IMG/VR virus record: IMGVR_UViG_3300043015_000867
Coordinates: 1-41,946 of that record
Source: a virus
Strand: one strand, 5' to 3'
DNA length: 41,946 nt
The translations under genes were made by a program, and so were the position numbers. Position 1 is the stretch's first letter; the number at the start of each line of letters is the position of its first letter. The notes under the pieces are model-generated. The model had not been told where the DNA came from and searched no databases. It saw only the letters and a program-made list of their open reading frames with translations. Positions 14,995 to 22,922 of this stretch are shown in pieces.

Positions 14995-15917
14995 ACGTAT
15001 TTTCTCATATGGCGCCAACACGTACCATTTTTAAGTTCATCAATACTCCAATGGCTGGCACACAACTTCCATAACCATTCTTTTCTATCAGGACGTTGTG
15101 GAGTTTCAATTTGTGTTAAGTCAATATTAGCAAGAGGGCCTGCTTGACAATCATCTGGATCTGTGGCAAATATAGGAATACCGTTCATTAGTGCCGCAAC
15201 ACTTGGACTTGAATTTTTAACAATCATCGCCCAACAATTTTGTAAGTCATCTAACAGTGTTATTTTAGTAGTATCGCTAACACGAACACCAAATTCTTGT
15301 TCTATTTGTTTGCCGTAGTGTAATGCTGTTTTATCTCCTGGGTGACAACGTATCTTGATAGGTCTATTTGTGTGTTTACGCAATGTTGTTAAGGTATTAC
15401 GTAACCAATCAATAACATGTTCCCCCTTCATGCTCCACCCACCGTTTCTTTGTAGACAGATAAGAACATGGTCGCCGCTGTTTGTATACGGAAGTAATTG
15501 TAGTCCATATCTATTTGCTAATCTGTCCCAGTGCTCTGGAGTAGTAATATCGTGATTACAATAATCTCCTGTTGTAGGAAATACACCATCAAAACTAAAG
15601 CGTATTAATTCACTGTCGTTAAATTTGCCTGTTGCGTAACTAAACATATTACTATCAATAATAACACAGCGTTTAGGTTTTACTGTATTTCTTTGATGTA
15701 CTAGACGCCTAAATTGCAAGTGAGGTGCATTTTTTCCATGTTCATGAACGAAACCTTGCAGTACAGCAACATCACATTCTTGATATGTTGTACCTTCTAT
15801 TGCAACACCTTCGTCACCGGCGGCAGTTACTCCTTGCACATAAGCATGTAACATTGCAGGCTTAGCCGGGTTATTGTTGCGTGGAGGAATACCTCCTAAA
15901 AAACTTACTACTTTCAT
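14991..15917 (-). CDS. RPHP-type glycan transferase, paralogue C (308 aa)
   Basis: It shares the four-member family blocks: GDHVLICLQRNGGWS, W-L-R-N-T-L-T-T-L-R-K-H-T, PIKIRCHPGDK (RCHP instead of RPHP), NCWAMIVKNSSPSVAALMNGIPIFA, a late TQIETPQRPDRKEWLW and SIDELKNGTCW. The N-terminal 100 residues differ from the other members and are rich in His. The Arg-x-His-Pro motif matches GT-B capsule-type transferases. It starts inside the stop of the pyruvyl transferase gene (TAATG) and follows the same transcript. The substrate is unknown. Confidence 0.6.
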   Translation of the reverse strand: MKVVSFLGGIPPRNNNPAKPAMLHAYVQGVTAAGDEGVAIEGTTYQECDVAVLQGFVHEHGKNAPHLQFRRLVHQRNTVKPKRCVIIDSNMFSYATGKFNDSELIRFSFDGVFPTTGDYCNHDITTPEHWDRLANRYGLQLLPYTNSGDHVLICLQRNGGWSMKGEHVIDWLRNTLTTLRKHTNRPIKIRCHPGDKTALHYGKQIEQEFGVRVSDTTKITLLDDLQNCWAMIVKNSSPSVAALMNGIPIFATDPDDCQAGPLANIDLTQIETPQRPDRKEWLWKLCASHWSIDELKNGTCWRHMRKYV

Positions 15918-16870
15918 TAAAGAACTGCCTTGACTTTAGTCCAAAAATCTTTTGTGGCGTTTCTTGCTTCTTCTAATGCGTTAGGGTATATCGGTGCTTC
16001 GTCTAAAGCATCTAGCCAACCTGCGGGTTTACCTAACAAATAAGGTTTGTGTTTTAATGAATAAAATTTTGAACTCCAAGGTCCTAACACAATTACTTTT
16101 TTACCTAAAAGTGTACCCCAGTATGCACCATGATAACTGTTAGTTAAAATTGTATTAGCACTACCTAGTAATTCAATTGTTTGCTCCATATTGGAACCAC
16201 TATTGATAAATCTTGGAACAGGTGTTGGTCCAAAATCGTTACCTTTAATTAATTGTTTTTTGTGTTCAAAAACAATAATATCGTTCTTAACCGGATATTT
16301 TTTGTCAAATGCTGGATGCATACAACTTGCACAAGGAACCCAATCCCAATCAGGATGTTGTGCTTGAAATAGTTCGCCCCAATAATCGCGAACTCCAATG
16401 AGATCAAAATCTTTCATGCGTCTTGGGTATTTTATATTGTGTGAATTTGCAGAATTGTAGTCTCTTTGGTTGTGTCCTGCTCCCCAAATAACTCTTTTAA
16501 CTTCTTTATTTTCTTCTATTTGTCTAATTATATTAACAACATCTTCTTTTAATCTTTTATTAAATTCTGCATATAATTCTTTATATTTTGGATTACACAA
16601 TCTCCAACGATGATCCCACATTTCATTTAATTGGTTAACATCTGGACGATCAAAAACCATGTTTATAGCATCGCCAAAAAATTCGTTGGCTAATAAACCA
16701 CCACCACCATAAATTACAGGAATATCATCTGGAAAAGGGTGCCTACCAATTTGTGTGATATCTACTTTTTCATATTCGCTGTCTTTTAAAAAATATTGTA
16801 ATGGATCACTAGCCATATCTCCAATATTATTTGCGTCTCTTCTGTGAATTACTACTGCTTTTATTGACAT
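15917..16870 (-). CDS. polysaccharide pyruvyl transferase (CsaB/WcaK-like)
   Basis: This 317-aa protein has family landmarks in order: RDANNIGDMASDPL (N-terminal NxGD, about 12-25), PVIYGGGGLLANEFF (about 51-65), VIWGAGHNQRDYN, DLIGVRDYWGELF (VRD, about 155-167), and SANTILTNSYHGAYWGTLLGKKVI, which contains the NSYHG active-site region (about 232-255). These enzymes add ketal-linked pyruvate from phosphoenolpyruvate to sugars of surface polysaccharides. A good ribosome site, AAAGGAT, precedes the start. It points strongly to acidic or pyruvylated glycan synthesis by the cluster. Confidence 0.85.
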   Translation of the reverse strand: MSIKAVVIHRRDANNIGDMASDPLQYFLKDSEYEKVDITQIGRHPFPDDIPVIYGGGGLLANEFFGDAINMVFDRPDVNQLNEMWDHRWRLCNPKYKELYAEFNKRLKEDVVNIIRQIEENKEVKRVIWGAGHNQRDYNSANSHNIKYPRRMKDFDLIGVRDYWGELFQAQHPDWDWVPCASCMHPAFDKKYPVKNDIIVFEHKKQLIKGNDFGPTPVPRFINSGSNMEQTIELLGSANTILTNSYHGAYWGTLLGKKVIVLGPWSSKFYSLKHKPYLLGKPAGWLDALDEAPIYPNALEEARNATKDFWTKVKAVL

Positions 16871-16890
16871 GTATTATCCTTTATTTTTAA

Positions 16891-17625
16891 TTATGTGCGA
16901 ACCTCAAAGGTATCACTTTTCTTGACTTTACCTTTATAGTGTGTCATGTATTCTGCAAGAACGGTGTGCTTAAAAATTGTGTTATGTTTCCTATTACCCA
17001 AATCATTGAAGATATTTCCGTGTTTTTGGAACTCATTTACCACTGCCCCAAACACATCTCCGTCATAAAACCTTCTAAGTTCTGCACCATAACCTCTAAC
17101 GTAGTATTCACGATAGCGATTAACAAAATCTTCAAAATAATAATGTCTAGTGTTTGTAATATAAAACCCTGTTTCACCACAAAGTACAGGTTTTATTTTT
17201 TGAAACCCTTCACCTTTGGTTTTTTTATGGTCATAAACAACAGCCATGTAGGTTGCAAGAAAGTGTCCAGGAGCAAGATTACATAAAAAGTCATAAGGTA
17301 CAGGTTTAAATGTAATTACATCGCTATCTAGCCATATGACTCGATCCACACCCTGAAACTGACAGGCACGTAACCAACTAAATGCTTTATAACTGAAAAT
17401 TTTCACTCTCTTTTTGTAGTCTGTTTCTTGAAAATCTCTAAAATCTTGATCAAGTTCATCAAAACTGTGATACATTACATTGTCGTGATTATCTAATGTA
17501 AAATCTTCAGCAAAAACATGAAGTGTAATTTCTTTTGGCCAATATTTTACAAAACTGTCGATGCAATTTTTTCCTAATTTGTCGTAATAGGCTTTATTCT
17601 GTGTTGTTACTGCTATAAATTTCAA
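16891..17625 (-). CDS. glycosyltransferase, GT-A fold with DxD (GT8-like), paralogue of 11409-12224
   Basis: This 244-aa protein begins FIAVTTQNKAYYDKLGKNCIDSF and has VIWLDSDVITFKPVP (D-x-D near residue 101) and a CGETGFYI acceptor-site strand, ending in EYMTHYKGKVKKS. The start appears to be TTG (17623-17625), overlapping the previous stop (TTGA), with AGGA a few bases before it. It is a paralogue of the first plus-strand gene, so both arms of the cluster contain this type. Donor and acceptor are unknown. Confidence 0.75.
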   Translation of the reverse strand: MKFIAVTTQNKAYYDKLGKNCIDSFVKYWPKEITLHVFAEDFTLDNHDNVMYHSFDELDQDFRDFQETDYKKRVKIFSYKAFSWLRACQFQGVDRVIWLDSDVITFKPVPYDFLCNLAPGHFLATYMAVVYDHKKTKGEGFQKIKPVLCGETGFYITNTRHYYFEDFVNRYREYYVRGYGAELRRFYDGDVFGAVVNEFQKHGNIFNDLGNRKHNTIFKHTVLAEYMTHYKGKVKKSDTFEVRT

Positions 17626-18413
17626 AATCCTAATATCCTTTTTGCAGTACCGTCCTTCAATTCGTCAATATGAAATTGCCCATAGGCTAAATGACATGCC
17701 CATTCATATACTTCGTCTTGATCAGGGTACCTTGGTTGTTCAATTTGTGTCAAATCATCAGATGCCAATTCCATAGCGGCATTTGGAGCCAGTGTAAATA
17801 CTGGTATACCGTATAATATGGCTTCAGTTGCCGCAATGCTTTGTAGTGTTACCACAGCAAACGCATTATCTAGTTCTTGGTAGATTGTTTTTTCAATTCT
17901 TTCTTGTCTTTTGGCTTTTTCTCTAATTACAATAGGTCGATCGGTATGCTTTTTGATCATTTCTACTGTTTCTCGACGCCATTTTACCATATCAATGTTA
18001 TAAAACCTTGCAGGCTTTTCACTTGGCATTACTACAAGAATATTTCTACCATCTCTCTTCCACGTAGGAATGCTAATGCCTAATTTTTCAAGTCTGTCCG
18101 AAGGTCTTTGTTCGACAATATCGTGTTGTAGGTCGTTTTTTACAATTCTATGAAATAATTTAAATCCGTTTGGGTTAATTGGACTTTTATAGTTACCTAT
18201 ATAACCACTATCCATGTAATAGAAGTCTCTTTGTTCTGCCCAACACTGTTGCATTAACTTGAATTTTAAAATTCCACGTAAAAAGATAGGTCCTGATGTT
18301 TCATTAAAATTAAATTGATCAGAATGTGTTGGGGCAACACCAAAACTCTTGGCGAGCATGTTAATATATTCGTCGGAAGCGTTTTTACTTAGGAATGTTA
18401 AATTGTTTTCCAT
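17622..18413 (-). CDS. RPHP-family glycan transferase, paralogue B with degenerate motif (263 aa)
   Basis: It shows the family frame: RNILVVMPSE, W-R-R-E-T-V-E-M-I-K-K-H-T, PIVIREKAKRQE, NAFAVVTLQSIAATEAILYGIPVFTL, TQIEQPRYPDQ and HIDELKDGTAKRIL. Where the other members have R-P/C-H, this one has IREKAK, so the His and Pro of the motif are missing; it may be inactive or use other residues. It is the shortest of the four. The start at 18413 overlaps the preceding gene by 16 bases. Confidence 0.55.
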   Translation of the reverse strand: MENNLTFLSKNASDEYINMLAKSFGVAPTHSDQFNFNETSGPIFLRGILKFKLMQQCWAEQRDFYYMDSGYIGNYKSPINPNGFKLFHRIVKNDLQHDIVEQRPSDRLEKLGISIPTWKRDGRNILVVMPSEKPARFYNIDMVKWRRETVEMIKKHTDRPIVIREKAKRQERIEKTIYQELDNAFAVVTLQSIAATEAILYGIPVFTLAPNAAMELASDDLTQIEQPRYPDQDEVYEWACHLAYGQFHIDELKDGTAKRILGF

Positions 18414-19090
18414 TGTTGACCTGTTTTGTTTGCAGTTTCAATCCACAAATCAGCATAGTCTACATCTTGACAGTTTGCAAACCACGGTCCACCTTCGGTA
18501 AAGTGAATTGCTTTTGGTTTTCCGTCTTGTGGTTCCTTGTACCAACCTTCTAACCAGTTCCACTCATGGCTGATTTGACCAATTTCTTTGTCTTTTAGCC
18601 AACTAAAGCGGTGCATGAACTTTCCAGTTTCTTTGTTTACCATGCTAGGTATAACTTGTTGGTTACTAGGATGTCCACAATTCCATAATACCATTGAACT
18701 CCAGTTTTTTCTTGGATAAAGTGTCTGCTGTTTGCCGTCCATTTTGACACCTTCTTTGGGAGTATAGTCATGATGCACACACATTACTGCATATTTGTCA
18801 TCACGTTGTGATAATAACTTATCAACATCGTCTAACCATAAAAAATCACAATCACAAAACAATGCCCAACCTTTATAATCCATTAGATAAGGAATTAAAA
18901 ATCTTGTAAATGTAAATTCAGTGCTACTAAGCGAATCATGTGGCCTTGTGTATATGCCTTTGTCACGAAGTTCGTTAATTTTTAAATATTTTATGTCAAT
19001 AGGTTCTTCAGTTGTGTGACGTAAACTGTATTCACAAACATCACTTGCAATTGGTTCACGGGAGTCATACCCAATAAAAATAGTGTTCAT
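18398..19090 (-). CDS. glycosyltransferase with DxD (GT8/GT-A-like)
   Basis: This 230-aa protein begins NTIFIGYDSREP, a typical opening for a GT-A family that includes LPS and polysaccharide glycosyltransferases. YSLRHTTEEPI follows, then the metal motif ALFCDCDFLWLDDV (about 76-89, D-x-D), a WSSMVLWNCGH acceptor-side strand, and the C-terminal AIHFTEGGPWF, which reads like the conserved H-x-x-G-G-P-W end of this group. It begins immediately after the TAA of the cytidylyltransferase gene with a purine-rich GAAGGAAAA site. Substrates are unknown. Confidence 0.75.
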   Translation of the reverse strand: MNTIFIGYDSREPIASDVCEYSLRHTTEEPIDIKYLKINELRDKGIYTRPHDSLSSTEFTFTRFLIPYLMDYKGWALFCDCDFLWLDDVDKLLSQRDDKYAVMCVHHDYTPKEGVKMDGKQQTLYPRKNWSSMVLWNCGHPSNQQVIPSMVNKETGKFMHRFSWLKDKEIGQISHEWNWLEGWYKEPQDGKPKAIHFTEGGPWFANCQDVDYADLWIETANKTGQQWKTI

Positions 19091-19884
19091 TATTTTCCTT
19101 CTTTCCCGTAATTTTCATCAACGCCAACACGCTGTATGTCATCTTCAATACAATTATCACCAAATTGTATTTCAATAATTCTTAACGGTTTGTTAGTTTT
19201 GTTTTCTAGTTGGTGCCATTCACCTACATCTATATTTAAACTTTGGAATTTACTAAGTGTTGCCCACTCGTCTAAATCTGTACTACGATCTATAGTGTTT
19301 ACCGTGGCAGTGCCTTCACTTACAAACCATAGTTCATTTCTGTGTTTGTGTTTTTGCATACTCAACCGTTTACCTGGGTCAACTGTAAGTTCTTTTAACT
19401 TAACTTCATTGCCAACACCAAATAAAACTCTATAATAACCCCAAGGACGTTCAGTTTTAGGATATTTGTATTCTTCTAGTATCCAACTGCTTGAATTCTT
19501 TTTATCTTCACCACCTACACCAAACTTAAATGTTAATCTAGGATGAAATACTTCCATTTCTGGAATATTTTCTTTTGTTCTGTCACCGCCGTTAGCAAAT
19601 ATGTAATCTTCTTGTGGCCATTTAGACATAGTTTGTCTAATTGCATCTGATGCTGTGTTATCACTGTCATCGAACGCAATAACTTCGTCTACTACTGCTA
19701 ATTCTTTAACTATTGCTACACGTTCCTCATAAGGCATAAACGGTTTGCCTTTTTTACGTGTTAACCACTCATCAGAATTGACTCCAACAACCAAATAATC
19801 GCCTAATTCTTTAGCGGCTTTAAAGTAGGCAATGTGCCCTGAGTGTAAGGGATCAAACCCTCCAGTTACTATTACAACTTTCAT
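19090..19884 (-). CDS. HIGH-type cytidylyltransferase fused to a mannose-6-phosphate-isomerase-like cupin
   Basis: Residues 1-140 form a cytidylyltransferase: VTGGFDPLHSGHIAYFK (HSGH, about 5-21), VVGVNSDEWL, then a KNSSSWIL signature near 130. This is the RfaE/TagD/glycerol-3-phosphate type that activates a sugar or alcohol phosphate with CTP. Residues about 145-264 form a cupin with ERPWGYYRVL, PGKRLSMQKHKHRNELWFVSEG (metal H-x-H and E) and WHQLEN, the pattern of type II mannose-6-phosphate isomerase. The fusion couples activation with a sugar-isomerase-like domain. A late-type box 5 nt upstream may give its own leaderless transcript. Confidence 0.8.
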   Translation of the reverse strand: MKVVIVTGGFDPLHSGHIAYFKAAKELGDYLVVGVNSDEWLTRKKGKPFMPYEERVAIVKELAVVDEVIAFDDSDNTASDAIRQTMSKWPQEDYIFANGGDRTKENIPEMEVFHPRLTFKFGVGGEDKKNSSSWILEEYKYPKTERPWGYYRVLFGVGNEVKLKELTVDPGKRLSMQKHKHRNELWFVSEGTATVNTIDRSTDLDEWATLSKFQSLNIDVGEWHQLENKTNKPLRIIEIQFGDNCIEDDIQRVGVDENYGKEGK

Positions 19885-19889
19885 GTTAA

Positions 19890-19897
19890 TATTTATT
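19890..19897 (-). promoter_or_regulatory. late-type box AATAAATA, 5 nt before ATG 19884
   Basis: The minus strand reads AATAAATA then TTAAC then ATG. With T4 late geometry the +1 falls on the start codon. The box overlaps the stop codon of the preceding gene (AAATAA), so it could be partly coincidental. No Shine-Dalgarno sequence precedes this ATG. Confidence 0.5.
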
Positions 19898-20336
19898 TGT
19901 AGCAGTCTGCCAGTATGTATTTGTTGATTTTTGCTATTTTTACTGTTGAAAAGTGTTTATTCAATAAAGTAAAAAGTGTATTTTCATTATATACTTGTTT
20001 CCACCCACGAGATGTCTTTGGCGCCTTAATTGCTAAAGCCATAAAGATAAATCTGCTACAAGTTGGTTGTATAGTTTTTAAAAATTTATCTGGATCATCT
20101 AAATACTCAAGGACTCCTAATACAAGTCCTACTTCTGCTGTATGTTTGATTGTAAATTCTTCGTTAAAATCAATTTGATAATCTGCTAAAGGGTTTAAGT
20201 CATATCCTACATAATCTTTAAAAGATAGATAGTTGCAAACAGATTTATCTCCGCAACCAAAATCTAAAACTGTTTTATTTTCTATATTGTAATCTTTTAA
20301 GAAACGATTTCTTTCACTCCACACGGGTTCAGTCAA
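19893..20336 (-). CDS. small class I SAM-dependent methyltransferase
   Basis: This 147-aa protein has KTVLDFGCGDKSVCNYL (SAM motif I, about 18-34), then a short YVGYDLNPLADY and VGLVLGVLEYLDDPDKFLK, the D/E-x-L-x-x-x pattern of class I methyltransferases. It is short and has a weak C-terminal part. Translation probably starts at TTG (20334-20336): AAAGGAG is 7 nt upstream and the ATG-less start overlaps the previous stop by 8 bases. It may act on a glycan intermediate or nucleotide sugar. Confidence 0.7.
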   Translation of the reverse strand: MTEPVWSERNRFLKDYNIENKTVLDFGCGDKSVCNYLSFKDYVGYDLNPLADYQIDFNEEFTIKHTAEVGLVLGVLEYLDDPDKFLKTIQPTCSRFIFMALAIKAPKTSRGWKQVYNENTLFTLLNKHFSTVKIAKINKYILADCYK

Positions 20337-21234
20337 AGTAAACTCCTTTTAAATGTTCCCATGCTGTACCATTGGATATTTCTTCTTTAGTCCATAGCAT
20401 ATATCCAGCATCATAGCACCATTGTGTTCTATCAATATTAACATTAGGGTTTTCAATATTTTCTAATTTGTTTTGATTGCTAATATTCCAAACGACACTT
20501 TCATCACTTAACGGAAATGTAGGAATTCCTTCTAGTGTACTCTCAACTAATGCGTTAGTGTTGTACCCAACAACCGCCCAAGCATTATTAAAATCTTCCT
20601 CTAATGATTTGCCACCTTCTATCTTGTTTCTGTTTTTGAACACTGATGATATTTCTACATTATCTATAGTTGATTTAAATTGTAAGAAGTTTAGTTTCTT
20701 ATGATGTACGTGAGGTCTAATTATTATTTTTCTGTCTGTATATTTTCTAATTGTTTCAATAGTGTATCTAATCCAGTGTTCATAAGTACCATATTTTTCG
20801 TATAAAGAATTAAGTGTGCTGTCACCGGGTTTTTGTAAACACACAAGAATGTTGTCACCAGGTGAACTCCAATCTTTAATTTCTAAATTTTGTAAATCTT
20901 TAATTGTATTCCATCTATCTGCAGGACTATTCTCATTATTAAAATTGCCATTACGCAAAAAATGATTCCAACCTAACCTAAAATAACAACGAGAATCTGT
21001 AATAGGAAAACTGTTTTTTCTAAACAAATTACTTTCGCATACTAGTGTAGGTTTATTTTGTTCTTTAATATATTGATATGATTTTACATTTTTTGTTTTG
21101 CTTTTTTGTACATTAATTTGAAAAAACACATCAGCAGTTTCTTTTAACGAATTATCGTAATCTATTAGGTGCCAATTTGGTAAGTTGAACCCAATGTTAA
21201 AATAATTAATTTCTTTAAAAGATACAATATTCAT
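20329..21234 (-). CDS. RPHP-type glycan transferase, paralogue A (301 aa)
   Basis: It carries the family blocks: GDNILVCLQKPGDS, HWIRYTIETIRKYTDRKI, IIRPHVHHKK (RPH motif), FNNAWAVVGYNTNALVESTLEGIPTFP, LENIENPNVNIDR and a C-terminal WTKEEISNGTAWEHL. The N-terminal 110 residues are specific to this member and contain many aromatic residues. It overlaps the FkbM gene by ATGA at its start and the next methyltransferase by 8 bases at its end. A transferase for a capsule-like or teichoic-type surface polymer is the best guess. Confidence 0.6.
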   Translation of the reverse strand: MNIVSFKEINYFNIGFNLPNWHLIDYDNSLKETADVFFQINVQKSKTKNVKSYQYIKEQNKPTLVCESNLFRKNSFPITDSRCYFRLGWNHFLRNGNFNNENSPADRWNTIKDLQNLEIKDWSSPGDNILVCLQKPGDSTLNSLYEKYGTYEHWIRYTIETIRKYTDRKIIIRPHVHHKKLNFLQFKSTIDNVEISSVFKNRNKIEGGKSLEEDFNNAWAVVGYNTNALVESTLEGIPTFPLSDESVVWNISNQNKLENIENPNVNIDRTQWCYDAGYMLWTKEEISNGTAWEHLKGVYFD

Positions 21235-21890
21235 TTTATTGCTAAAAAGTTGCTCTCGTATACCGTATCTAGAATGCGTTCTTTTTGTGTAATATTAGAA
21301 AATACATCTCTCGGTATTTTATCTAGTGTAATAATACTGTGTATTGTAAAGTTATTTTCTGTAAAAAAGTCATACAAATCATTAGCAGTATAGTTGTACT
21401 CTTGAAAATGTATTTGATTACATTCAAAATAAACTAGACTAGTTTTTTGTAAAGTTTTTACTGCGCCTTGTAGTGCAGGAAGTTCTGCACCTTCTACATC
21501 TATCTTAATAAAGTAAGGATCGATGTTATAACTATCAACGGTTTTACTTTGTAGTGTTAGTTCGTTGTAATTTTCTAATCTATAATGTTTTCTTAATCCA
21601 CTCCACCCTGCACGATCAAGATCTTGATAAAATGTTACACTACCTGGTTCATTAGATACCACATCATTGTATACAAATACATTATTATCTTTTCTATAAC
21701 GACGTTTTAGTCTATTAAAATGATCCGGCAACGCTTCAATACAATGAAATTCTGCATCAGGAAAATATGTTACATAAGGAACCAACCATTTACCTGTGCG
21801 TGATCCTATATCAATCATAGTCATGTCTGTAGGTGCATGAGTTGTAATATAATCGTATATTAATTTTGTATCTTGTTTTTTAAAGTTCAT
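21231..21890 (-). CDS. FkbM-family methyltransferase
   Basis: This 219-aa protein has TMIDIGSRTGKWLVPYV (SAM motif I, about 23-39), a clear strand 2 (EFHCIEALPDHFNRLKRR), a SKTVDSY block and the family signature FIKIDVEGAELPALQGAV (about 132-149), then YFECNQIHFQ. It probably methylates a hydroxyl on a surface sugar. Its start overlaps the previous stop (ATGA), and it sits between the GT25-like gene and paralogue A. It is the minus-strand counterpart of the FkbM gene at 13718-14419. Confidence 0.85.
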   Translation of the reverse strand: MNFKKQDTKLIYDYITTHAPTDMTMIDIGSRTGKWLVPYVTYFPDAEFHCIEALPDHFNRLKRRYRKDNNVFVYNDVVSNEPGSVTFYQDLDRAGWSGLRKHYRLENYNELTLQSKTVDSYNIDPYFIKIDVEGAELPALQGAVKTLQKTSLVYFECNQIHFQEYNYTANDLYDFFTENNFTIHSIITLDKIPRDVFSNITQKERILDTVYESNFLAIK

Positions 21891-22477
21891 ACAAATAATT
21901 TTCTTCTATAATATTTTACATCAAACAGTATACTGTTAAACATTACTCTAGGAATTATCCAACCGTATTTTCTAACCACTTCAAGTGCTTTTTTGCAACC
22001 TAAAGGTGTAATAAGATACGCATCTGCATTCTTTAAACAGTTGTTTTCAAAGTAAGGATAATCATCTCCGCCTATATTGTAATTGGGTTTAGGTAAAGAT
22101 TGTATTGAGTTTTCGTACTCCCATTCACCGGCACTTAAATTTAAAACTTCAGTATAAAAGTCATTTACATTGCCTGGAATAGGCCATTGTTGCCAACAGC
22201 AGTCTTCAATTATTAGGGTTGGTTTATCAGATTCAGCACCCAGTCGCCATGCTTTTAGATGATCATAAAATGTTAAAAAATGACCATTTTCTCTATGGTT
22301 ACTGTTTCTATAATTTTTATATTTTCCGAAAGTTGCTGGAGGTATTTTGTTTACTTGATCGATTGTTCGAATACCTGTAATAGATCTATTGTTATAACCT
22401 AGTTCAACACAACGGTCATAACACTCTTGGTAATTGTTTTGATTGGTTTTTATTATTATAACATCAAAGTGATGCAT
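21887..22477 (-). CDS. GT25-like (LPS-type) glycosyltransferase
   Basis: This 196-aa protein shows the family pattern: IIIKTNQNNYQECYDRC at the start, GHFLTFYDHLKAWRLG (counterpart of the GxxGCxLSHxxxW block, about 65-80), TLIIEDCCW (where GT25 usually has L-E-D-D; here the second acidic residue is Cys), and ADAYLITPLGCKKALEV (about 151-167). The loss of one acidic residue could change metal use. Its first 14 bases overlap the end of uvsY, making it the point where the glycan cluster joins the recombination operon. Confidence 0.7.
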   Translation of the reverse strand: MHHFDVIIIKTNQNNYQECYDRCVELGYNNRSITGIRTIDQVNKIPPATFGKYKNYRNSNHRENGHFLTFYDHLKAWRLGAESDKPTLIIEDCCWQQWPIPGNVNDFYTEVLNLSAGEWEYENSIQSLPKPNYNIGGDDYPYFENNCLKNADAYLITPLGCKKALEVVRKYGWIIPRVMFNSILFDVKYYRRKLFV

Positions 22478-22922
22478 CTTCCATTCCTGCTACACGTAAT
22501 TTAGTAATATTAGTTATCTGCCATTGCTTCATGTCGATGCCTTTTAAGATTCCTAACCACTTGTTACGTAGCAGTGCAAACTCGTTGATAATTTTTTCCA
22601 TATCAACTACGTCTGCTTCGCCGTCAACATATTTTTCAACATCGCGACTGCTTAATGCTCTTTGATAGTTTTCTAAGTATTGCTTAAAATATTTACTTCT
22701 TGTTCTGCGTAGTTCGATGTTTAGGTATTCGAGGATTGCTTCAATTTCTTGTAGTTGTCCAAAACGTTTTTCTACAACACCAGGCAAACTAGAGGCGTTC
22801 TTTTCAAGATTGCCTTTCAAAGCACACTCTATCCTAGCATCTTCCATTTGTCCCTCATACCATAGTATAGCATCAGGAATGCAAGAAATATCAGTTGAAA
22901 TCCTCGAATACCAATTTATCAT
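22464..22922 (-). CDS. uvsY: UvsY-like recombination mediator
   Basis: UvsY loads UvsX onto ssDNA coated with gp32. This 152-aa protein is almost entirely helical and charged, with an ELRRTRSKYFKQYLENYQ segment (about 73-90), the SSRDVEKYVDGEADVVDM loop, and LRNKWLGILKGIDMKQWQI toward the C-terminus. The length is near that of T4 UvsY (137 aa). The identification rests on this pattern and on its place next to uvsX and the small acidic gene. Its stop overlaps the GT25 gene start. Confidence 0.75.
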   Translation of the reverse strand: MINWYSRISTDISCIPDAILWYEGQMEDARIECALKGNLEKNASSLPGVVEKRFGQLQEIEAILEYLNIELRRTRSKYFKQYLENYQRALSSRDVEKYVDGEADVVDMEKIINEFALLRNKWLGILKGIDMKQWQITNITKLRVAGMEDASL

